64,000 nucleotides of DNA from Diplonema papillatum (lineage: Eukaryota; Euglenozoa; Diplonemea; Diplonemida; Diplonemidae), in NCBI GenBank assembly GCA_030068145.1, contig JAPJBO010000270.1:124001-188000 (forward strand), written 5' to 3'. Below, one piece after another: positions 56,768 through 64,000 of the stretch. Made by a program: the position numbers and the translations under genes. Within the stretch, counting starts at the first letter, position 1. Each line of letters starts with the position of its first letter. The notes under the pieces were generated by a model, which saw only the letters and a program-made list of their open reading frames with translations, did not search any database and had not been told where the DNA came from.

Positions 56768-57905
56768 ACAAGCGTGTTCTGGCCGAGATCACGCGTGTGC
56801 ACCTCTCAAAGTGACAGAACTTTGACGTCTCCGTCCAAATTGTGGCAGCACACGTGTGTTCTTGCCGAGAACACGCTTGTGCCGCCGGGTGCGAGCTGGT
56901 CGCACAAGCGTATTCTGGCCGGTCGCAATTTTGTTGGATGCAATTTGCCCGGCAGCTGGACGTTTTTCCATTTTAGTCAGGTGGAGGCACAAGCGTGTTC
57001 TGGCCGAGATCACGCGTGTGCACCTCTCAAAGTGACAGAACTTTGACGTCTCCGTCCAAATTGTGGCAGCACACGTGTGTTCTTGCCGAGAACACGCTTG
57101 TGCCGCCGGGTGCGAGCTGGTCGCACAAGCGTATTCTGGCCGGTCGCAATTTTGTTGGATGCAATTTGGTGCTGTAGACGCGGGTTCAATCCCGGCAGCT
57201 GGACGTTTTTCCATTTTAGTCAGGTGGAGGCACAAGCGTGTTCTGGCCGAGATCACGCGTGTGCACCTCTCAAAGTGACAGAACTTTGACGTCTCCGTCC
57301 AAATTGTGGCAGCACACGTGTGTTCTTGCCGAGAACACGCTTGTGCCGCCGGGTGCGAGCTGGTCGCACAAGCGTATTCTGGCCGGTCGCAATTTTGTTG
57401 GATGCAATTTGGTGCTGTAGACGCGGGTTCAATCCCGGCAGCTGGACGTTTTTCCATTTTAGTCAGGTGGAGGCACAAGCGTGTTCTGGCCGAGATCACG
57501 CGTGTGCACCTCTCAAAGTGACAGAACTTTGACGTCTCCGTCCAAATTGTGGCAGCACACGTGTGTTCTTGCCGAGAACACGCTTGTGCCGCCGGGTGCG
57601 AGCTGGTCGCACAAGCGTATTCTGGCCGGTCGCAATTTTGTTGGATGCAATTTGGTGCTGTAGACGCGGGTTCAATCCCGGCAGCTGGACGTTTTTCCAT
57701 TTTAGTCAGGTGGAGGCACAAGCGTGTTCTGGCCGAGATCACGCGTGTGCACCTCTCAAAGTGACAGAACTTTGACGTCTCCGTCCAAATTGTGGCAGCA
57801 CACGTGTGTTCTTGCCGAGAACACGCTTGTGCCGCCGGGTGCGAGCTGGTCGCACAAGCGTATTCTGGCCGGTCGCAATTTTGTTGGATGCAATTTGGTG
57901 CTGTA
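56761..57905. repeat. Satellite array 3, 243-bp unit, about 4.7 copies
   Basis: Units repeat at exactly 243 bp from 56995 to 57905; the first unit (56766-56990) lacks 22 bp. Copies look identical. A unit contains CACAAGCGTGTTCTGGCCGA, AACACGCTTGTGCCGCCGGG and GCGGGTTCAATCCCGGCAGC. The last resembles a tRNA T-arm and B-box, but no matching acceptor stem or other arms are present. The join to array 2 occurs at a shared GAGGTGG. Confidence 0.95.
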
Positions 57906-58270
57906 GCCATGTTGGTACAGCGGGGCTACCGGTATCCGGTTGCTTCCAGAGCGGGAGCCCAAAAAAATGCTTCTTCAGCACACAGTGAACGCCAGCCCTT
58001 TTTTTCTTTTTAGATGAGGCACCTTTTCCTTCTATCCTGTCTTCTTTGGAGAACAAAAAGGAAAGGAGAGGAAAAATGCGACAGCGCGTGGTCTTCAGAC
58101 AATTTTTAAAATGTCGTGGTAGAGTTTCTTCGCCTGGTCGGACCTGCCCTGTAAAGCAGGCCAGCCAGGTCACAGTGAAGGTGGCGTTCACTGTGCTGAA
58201 GAAGCATGCATTGGGACTACCGCTCCGGGAAAGCAACCGGACGTAGGCAACCCCGCTGTACCAGAATGGC
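57906..58270. mobile_element. Imperfect inverted-repeat (MITE-like) element, about 365 bp
   Basis: The left arm GCCATGTTGGTACAGCGGGG ... TCCGGTTGCTTCC ... ATGCTTCTTCAGCACACAGT is mirrored at the right by ACTGTGCTGAAGAAGCATGC ... GGAAAGCAACCGGA ... CCCCGCTGTACCAGAATGGC. The arms are about 85 bp with several mismatches. No open frame inside and no clear target duplication. It directly abuts the end of satellite array 3. Confidence 0.65.
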
Positions 58271-59069
58271 AAATCCAGTGTCCCGCGCTCCAAAAAAATA
58301 ACCGCCGCCCGCAAACCCGGAGTCCGAGGACCGGACCGGACTGCTTCGGGCCGCCTGCCAGGACTTCTTCCACCAGAAAATGACGGAAAACGTCCGGCAG
58401 TTACCGCAGCAAGAAGTACGTGCTCGGCTAAAGGCCGGCGCGGGGCGAAACTGGAGGCAGTAGTTATAGTTCGGGAAACCGTAAAGTTCGGCGAAGTTAA
58501 TTTCCGCAATAAACAAAAATCTCACAGAAACCAGTTGTCCAGTCTCGGGAAGTCAAGAAGCGCACTTTTAAGCAGCCGCTCGAAACTATTTGTCCGCCAA
58601 CGCAAAGCCACTTCTCAACAAAACTACGCATCTCTTCCCGTTTCCTCGTAAACAGCAAATGTCAGCCGCGAATCAGCGTGCGCCCAGAACTCCGTGCCCG
58701 GGCTCCGGTGTCCAAACTTTGGGTCCAGCCTGACGGTTGCATGCATTTTCTTACGAACGTAAGAAGCTGAAACCTCTTCACTGCCCCCAGCAATTTAGAG
58801 AGAGTCCGCTGAGTCGGGACTCGGATTCCGAGTCGCAAGAGTTAGTGCCAAGTTGCACTGCAAGCCCACCACATACATACACGCATGATGCCCACAATTC
58901 AGAAAGCTGTCCCATCACACGCATGATGCCCACAATTCAGAAAGCTGTCCCATCATTGTCAGTTCGTGTTTTGGAAAAAGTTCGGGTTCTGTTTGCGCTT
59001 CGAACTTGAGTATTTAAAGACAACGAAAAAACAAAATTCAGTCACCGCTTCTAAACTCCATGTAACAAA
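58271..59069. other. Leader region of the giant protease ORF
   Basis: No gene. A 38-bp direct repeat (CACGCATGATGCCCACAATT and on) lies at 58879-58954. TATTTAAAG at 59011-59019 resembles a TATA element 50 bp before the ATG, but no start site can be shown. Confidence 0.45.
58879..58954. repeat. 38-bp direct repeat, two copies
   Basis: Two adjacent identical copies with ACGCATGATGCCCACAATTC and AGAAAGCTGTCCCATC, about 115 bp before the giant ORF. Confidence 0.9.
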
Positions 59070-62000
59070 ATGCCAAACAATGTTGAGTTAGGTCTTAACT
59101 CAGGACTGAACTTCGGCGATTACACCGATCCGTGGCTTGTGTCTCTGCCTGCAAAGTTGGGCAGTACTTGGCAGAAGCTGACGGGGTCGGCGTTCTCAAG
59201 AAGGAAGCTCCGCCACTCAGAAATCGAAGAGTGGAGCACCCGGTTTTGCGGGAGCTTGCGGGGCGACGATCAGTTCCTGCGCAGCAGCCTGTCGACGGTG
59301 CTAGGGGAGACAGTCACGACCTCTGTCGTGCCGGCCCCCGCCAAGCTCGCTGCCCTCCTACTGGTGGCTCACCGATCACCAGCGTTGCGTCAGTCGGTGG
59401 AGAGCCTTCGGCTACCCTGCACAACGCAGAGCTCGCCGGAAACGCCGTGCAAAAGACGCCGCACAAGTCCTGTCGCATTGGACACCGACCGTGTCGGCGG
59501 CTCTGCAACGGGAAGAGTCGGTGAAGTACTTGAGAATTTCGAGAAGGCTGTGGCGGCGCTGAAGACGACGGTACATCGACAAGAGGAGGAGCTGCGGCAC
59601 CTACACAATGCTCTGGACAAAGCCACAAGGCAACCGAAACTGCATGAGAATGCCGAAAAGTTGGTGTGCGCAAGGGATGTAGGGACCCAAACCGACTTGC
59701 CTCTCGATATCCCAGAGGTGGAACTGGTGCAAGTTGACGACGTGATGCCATGCGATGCTTCCATGTGCCCGCCGTCTTCGCGAAGTGTTTCCGTCGACCA
59801 AGTGTCGAGTGTACTAAGTGTGCTCACTTTGCCGCTGACGGAGGTGTCAGGGTCCGAAATTTCGATCAGTGCCAGCTCGGGATGCGATCGTGGTGGATCA
59901 GCTGCGCCGACGGCACCTGCATCCGCGCCGGCTGCACCTGCAACACCTGCACCGACTGCACCCGCCTGCGCGCTGAGAACACCGACCACCGATGCTCCAT
60001 CGATGAACGGCGATGCTGCTCGTGTGACAGGTGCATCAGCCACTCCTTGTACCGCTGTCCGGCCGACAAGTCCGGTCGACCTCGTCGCTTTCTTCGATGC
60101 CGAATGGATGCGGCTTGAAGGCTCGTTCGTTCCTGTCTCGAGCATCGTGGAGGGTTTCGAGGTGTTGTTCCCGGACCGGACGAACTTGCAGACAGCCGTT
60201 TACAAAGCTGTGCCCCCTTCCGGCTGTTCCTTGCAGGGAAGTGGTGTTGAACGTTTCACGGACGACGAAGTGAACTCGTTACGCCTTTGCGCCGAGTTGA
60301 CTAATAGTCACGCCTGGCTTTTCGACGCGCCTACTGCGACGCTGAACCGAGTTGTACAGGGGCCTACGAGTACATCTCAGGTTGCCATTTTTCAGCACCT
60401 CCTCGGCCTTCGACTTCTCACCTTGCCTGCTGCTTTGCAAAGCTATCTCAGCACAGCAGAGTCGCCAGTGCACATAAGCAACCTTTCACCGGAGCCACTT
60501 CCCGAATTTGCTTTCGTCGCACCAACTTCGAATACAGGTAGCCCCAATACGGCTGCTTCCCTGTCCACCCAGAGCACCCCTTCCTCGCCTGTCGATACAC
60601 TGCCCAAGACTGCACCAACACCAGGTGCGATGACGCCGCCCCGCGATGTCATATCCACATCGAAGGCAAAGTCGACCTCAGACTCTTCAGCTTCAAGTCC
60701 GGACCTTGCTGCTGCAGCTGCCACTGTGGTGTATTCGGTCGCGTACGAGCAGCTTGCCAACGATGCCGAAGCCCGCACATGGACTCCGCCTAACATCGAG
60801 GTGCCTGAAGCAGTTCGCCCTTCGATGGGTGTCAGTGCGCAGCGTTCTGCTACAGCTACCGCGTTGAAGAAGTCGCCGAGCCACAACCCTGAAAGTCGGG
60901 CTACCACAGACAGGCCTTCTGCCGTTTACCCCGGCGTTGATGAATCAGGGTCCTACGATCCTGAAGCCACTGCCGGGAGGGGCATTGCAAACACAAAGAA
61001 CACGTGTTGCATCAATGCCATTCTCCAACTGCTGATCAGGGACACTGGCTATTTGAACCAGCTAACCAATCAGACCCAGCCTCCGACCCCCTTGGCAGCC
61101 GTAATTAGGAAGACAGTTGAGGCATACCGGTCAAACAAGACTGACACCGAAGTTCAGACACGAGCTCTTGACTTGCGGCAAGTCATGTTCCCGGCAGGCA
61201 CGGAGTACGCGATGCATGATGCGCACGAGATCCTGACCAGGATTCGCCAGCAGACCGACGGTCGCTTCGCAAACACGCTTTTGAGCACGAAGTCTTGCTC
61301 AAGCTGTACACATGCAAGCGTGACTCCTGAACCGGTCACGGAGCTTCAAATCGCGCTCGAACGATCTTCCGGTTTCGCGAGAACCTTTGAATGGCACCTC
61401 AAAGGTTGCATTTCAACTCTACCGACGTTGTTGGAAGAGTATACGTGTCCTGCGTGCAAGCAAAACTCCACAACAAATGTAACAGACAAAGTTACATTGG
61501 AAGATACCGTTTTCGTCATGCTGAAGCGGTACGCCTTGACTGCGAAAGGGACAGCGAAGAGGTGCACACCCGTGACCCTCACTCAGACCGTGACCGTGGC
61601 CCCAGAAGACGAGTTTGAGGTTGTTGGGTTTGTGACGCATCTTGGAAGGGACTTGCTCAGTGGCCACAACGTTGCTTTCCTGAAGGAAAACGGAAAGTGG
61701 GTAATGCGCAATGACGCAGAGTCAAGGTGTGTCGAATGGAAGACTTGCGTCCGAAGCTTCCGCGAAGACGGCTACGTTGTGATGCTTCGCCGGGTGCACC
61801 AGAACGTTACGTTCGCAGTCGTTGACTCGTTGCCAGAGTGGGGAAATAACTTCTCTTCGCAGCTGGCTCGGTGCATGGCTTCGGCATGGGACACTGCGAC
61901 ATGCTTTCAGAGCGTGCAACAGGGCAATACGTGCGCTTTATATGCAAGTGTTGTGGCAACGAAACGGTGCCAACTTGCTGACATCGCACATGCAGCATTA

Positions 62001-64000
62001 AACGCATGTGCTGCTGATTACGGCTTGACCCTCGATACCATCTCGGGTGCCGGCATTCCTTGCCGTGATGTGCGGAACTTTGCGGCGACAAGAGGTCTTG
62101 GTTACCTGCCGTTTGCGAAGTTGTGGGCCATACTCAAAGGTGAGGAGACGTGGCGAACAAATCACAACATCGTGTTTGTTCCGTCTATGGCAGAGATGAA
62201 GTCTCGCACCGGGCACTTCATCTACGTGAGAATGCCGTCTCTGCAAGGCAGCTCCCGCATGCAGCCGACCCTCGTCCAGGGTCTCGAGCGTAATTTCACT
62301 CAGTTGACTCGCTCGAGTATCGACGCCGACACTGGAAAAGAGACGGTGGAGATTTTGGCCGTTCCAGTACTGCCACGCTTCCTCAACGCTTCAGACAGAC
62401 GCCAAAGTGTGCTATCTAGCACAACCGTCGCATCGAAAAATGTGATCAGTCCAGACCCCGACAATACCTTGTTGACCTCGACTTCGGTACCGATACCCAA
62501 ACCTGTTCGGGTCACCATTGGATGCCGGAGAAGCGCAGCTGCCGATCAGCTGGTAAAGCGCTTGGAGACCGTCGTAGATGTGGAGGTCTTGGACGTACGT
62601 CCGAGCGTCAGCGAGTCCATGTTGGTCAGTGCGGTGGCAGCTCATCATTGCCATTCGCATGCGTTAACGAGGACTCAGATCCGAGACGTAGCAGAGTTTT
62701 TCAGCTACGCTTCGGAGAACCAGTCAAGTGCCAACATTGTGCAGAAATTCGCGGCTGCCAATAAGTTGGGATACCTGGACTTCGCACAGCTGTTACACCT
62801 GCTTTTCACAGGTCCCCCATCCGACACTGCCACATTTGCGGCGAGGAACATCGTGCGCATTTCCGCAGAAGCAGGCCATGTGGCATGTGATCAGTACATG
62901 TACGTGTGCTTGCCGTCCGAGTTACAGCTACCTCTTACCGTCGTCGCGATGGAGGAGGATATTATCGCCAGTCCAGAAGACTCGCTTCATCCTTTTCCTG
63001 AGGCAAAGTCCAACACGTCCGAAGAAAAGGTGTTCGGATGTCTGGAATGCAACGGCCACTTCCGTTTGAGAGGCTTTTCTGCGAAGCGAAAGTGCCCGGA
63101 TGACAGTCTGTGGATATGTAACGTCTGTGGCAAGAACTGCAGAGACGGCTGGCGCTGCTCAGAATGCACGTGTTGTGCGTGTCCTGACTGTTTCGGGGTG
63201 ATCCGGGCCCGCCTGGGTGTAAAGGCAGAGGATGAACCCACAGTCCTGTGTCCAGGTGACCGCCCCCCATACCCTGACACAAGTCCTCCGCGGAAAAGTC
63301 AGAAGACAGCGTTGAAATCCGATCCAACCCGCTCCAACGACCAACGTGAATTTGGCCCTTCATTGAAGGGTTGGGAATTTCACGTGTACGACTCGCGCCC
63401 CGGCGCATTGCAAAAAGCGGTGGCTGATGGCTTACGTGAACGCGGCGCCGTTGCAGGCAATAACGGGTTCTCCGCTGTCGACCCTCGGCTGCATGCCAGC
63501 ACGTACGTTGTGGGTTACGTTGTGAACGCACTGCAGGAAGGAAGACCTATTGCGAACCCAAACACGTCCATGCTGGCGGAGTGGTGGTCACGTGCCGGTC
63601 AGTTCATCGTTGACGAACGGGACAGACAGTCATACGCCGACGCCATAGCAACGGAGTGTCTCACCCCCCTCTCTTACATTCCCTTGTTGAAGTCGTTCAC
63701 CGAATTCCGGGAGAAGCTGAACCTTCACAGTTTTAGTGCCGTGGACATCGATGGTGCCCTTTCGGTCGCATCTCTCCTCGAGAAAGTCGACAAGCTGCAA
63801 GACCGGTCCAAAGCTTTCTGCGTGTTCAAGGGCGATCACTGTTTCGTTGTTCGACTTTGCAAACTGTCCCAGCTTCGTTGCCAAGAGGAGCTCACGATAT
63901 CAGAGGGTAGATTCGTCAACCCAACGGCTTCGCAGAGTCCTCTGTATGAGTTGACAGGAGAAGACTGCTTCGATGTGGAAGGGAAGACAACGTTTTGCAA
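59070..64000 (+). CDS. Giant ORF: USP-like protease, second cysteine-protease candidate and zinc region (3' end beyond window)
   Basis: One uninterrupted frame of at least 1643 codons, from the first ATG (MPNNVELGLNSGLNFGDYTD) after an in-frame TAA at 59052. Residues 1-635 are Ser/Thr/Pro/Ala-rich with a short coil near 170. Residues about 638-905 match the ubiquitin-specific-protease pattern: GIANTKNTCCINAILQLL (Cys 646), YAMHDAHEIL (QD box), a CxxC finger CSSC and CPAC, TVFVMLKRYA, and a His box FEVVGFVTHLG...SGHNVAF (His 866). Residues 955-1049 look papain-like (QQGNTCALYA, then TGHFIYVRM). Residues 1318-1375 carry about a dozen Cys (CNVCGKNC, CSECTCCACPDC), a zinc-binding fold. Near 1590, KGDHCFVVRL suggests a third catalytic-His motif. 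No introns, and third codon positions are less GC-rich than in neighbouring genes. Either a giant deubiquitinase or the leading ORF of a mobile element; the missing 3' part decides. Confidence 0.8.
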   Translation, partial: MPNNVELGLNSGLNFGDYTDPWLVSLPAKLGSTWQKLTGSAFSRRKLRHSEIEEWSTRFCGSLRGDDQFLRSSLSTVLGETVTTSVVPAPAKLAALLLVAHRSPALRQSVESLRLPCTTQSSPETPCKRRRTSPVALDTDRVGGSATGRVGEVLENFEKAVAALKTTVHRQEEELRHLHNALDKATRQPKLHENAEKLVCARDVGTQTDLPLDIPEVELVQVDDVMPCDASMCPPSSRSVSVDQVSSVLSVLTLPLTEVSGSEISISASSGCDRGGSAAPTAPASAPAAPATPAPTAPACALRTPTTDAPSMNGDAARVTGASATPCTAVRPTSPVDLVAFFDAEWMRLEGSFVPVSSIVEGFEVLFPDRTNLQTAVYKAVPPSGCSLQGSGVERFTDDEVNSLRLCAELTNSHAWLFDAPTATLNRVVQGPTSTSQVAIFQHLLGLRLLTLPAALQSYLSTAESPVHISNLSPEPLPEFAFVAPTSNTGSPNTAASLSTQSTPSSPVDTLPKTAPTPGAMTPPRDVISTSKAKSTSDSSASSPDLAAAAATVVYSVAYEQLANDAEARTWTPPNIEVPEAVRPSMGVSAQRSATATALKKSPSHNPESRATTDRPSAVYPGVDESGSYDPEATAGRGIANTKNTCCINAILQLLIRDTGYLNQLTNQTQPPTPLAAVIRKTVEAYRSNKTDTEVQTRALDLRQVMFPAGTEYAMHDAHEILTRIRQQTDGRFANTLLSTKSCSSCTHASVTPEPVTELQIALERSSGFARTFEWHLKGCISTLPTLLEEYTCPACKQNSTTNVTDKVTLEDTVFVMLKRYALTAKGTAKRCTPVTLTQTVTVAPEDEFEVVGFVTHLGRDLLSGHNVAFLKENGKWVMRNDAESRCVEWKTCVRSFREDGYVVMLRRVHQNVTFAVVDSLPEWGNNFSSQLARCMASAWDTATCFQSVQQGNTCALYASVVATKRCQLADIAHAALNACAADYGLTLDTISGAGIPCRDVRNFAATRGLGYLPFAKLWAILKGEETWRTNHNIVFVPSMAEMKSRTGHFIYVRMPSLQGSSRMQPTLVQGLERNFTQLTRSSIDADTGKETVEILAVPVLPRFLNASDRRQSVLSSTTVASKNVISPDPDNTLLTSTSVPIPKPVRVTIGCRRSAAADQLVKRLETVVDVEVLDVRPSVSESMLVSAVAAHHCHSHALTRTQIRDVAEFFSYASENQSSANIVQKFAAANKLGYLDFAQLLHLLFTGPPSDTATFAARNIVRISAEAGHVACDQYMYVCLPSELQLPLTVVAMEEDIIASPEDSLHPFPEAKSNTSEEKVFGCLECNGHFRLRGFSAKRKCPDDSLWICNVCGKNCRDGWRCSECTCCACPDCFGVIRARLGVKAEDEPTVLCPGDRPPYPDTSPPRKSQKTALKSDPTRSNDQREFGPSLKGWEFHVYDSRPGALQKAVADGLRERGAVAGNNGFSAVDPRLHASTYVVGYVVNALQEGRPIANPNTSMLAEWWSRAGQFIVDERDRQSYADAIATECLTPLSYIPLLKSFTEFREKLNLHSFSAVDIDGALSVASLLEKVDKLQDRSKAFCVFKGDHCFVVRLCKLSQLRCQEELTISEGRFVNPTASQSPLYELTGEDCFDVEGKTTFC

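Noticed and set aside
57170-57210. tRNA gene
   Set aside because: Only a T-arm-like piece is present; no acceptor, D or anticodon arms fit upstream.
56789-57910. 373-codon minus-strand frame
   Set aside because: It is generated by the 243-bp satellite, which is a multiple of three long; the peptide repeats with the DNA unit and includes the AGIEPAS pattern typical of false translation across tRNA-like DNA.

Overview
The window is eukaryotic nuclear DNA from a GC-rich protist. Coding blocks are long and GC-rich, and they are broken by GT-AG introns. Sixteen introns can be rebuilt with matching reading phase; most donors read GTATG or close to it, and acceptors are usually CACAG or CGCAG. Every convincing gene lies on the + strand. 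The two beta-tubulins end in an acidic tail finishing EQY, as in kinetoplastid tubulins. Together with the one-strand layout this hints at Euglenozoa (a diplonemid would fit), but no spliced-leader gene was found, so the placement is inference.

Layout: 241-3871 is the 3' part of a coiled-coil gene, followed by two decayed copies of its last segment (to about 4.6 kb). 7443-10658 is a 1071-residue coiled-coil protein carrying a near-perfect coding minisatellite. 11675-13015 and 24191-25531 are two nearly identical beta-tubulins. Between them, 15412-21272 is a four-exon type I membrane protein with a cysteine-rich, F5/8C-like ectodomain. 28855-29988 is an ankyrin-repeat protein. 31080-34051 is a four-exon FHA protein that I identify as a kanadaptin homologue. 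35463-37730 is a three-exon FIH/JmjC-like protein whose iron-binding HxD motif reads RxE. 39371-44409 is a three-exon RecB-like nuclease fused to a Dna2/UPF1-type helicase. 45381-48407 is a membrane-anchored protein with chitobiase C-terminal-like modules. 49357-53394 is a five-exon coiled-coil protein. From 55.0 to 57.9 kb there are three abutting satellite arrays (about 41, 62 and 243 bp units), then an inverted-repeat element. From 59070 to the window end a single uninterrupted frame of more than 1640 codons encodes a ubiquitin-specific-protease-like domain, a second papain-like cysteine-protease candidate and a zinc-binding region. It is probably part of a large mobile element or a giant deubiquitinase.

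Introns and spacers share short dispersed repeat families (called A to H here). Many lie close to donors or just upstream of acceptors, in unrelated genes. One of them has been split by a hAT-like miniature transposon with an 8-bp target duplication. Four host genes (three coiled-coil proteins and tubulin) are cytoskeletal in character, but nothing shows that they work together.
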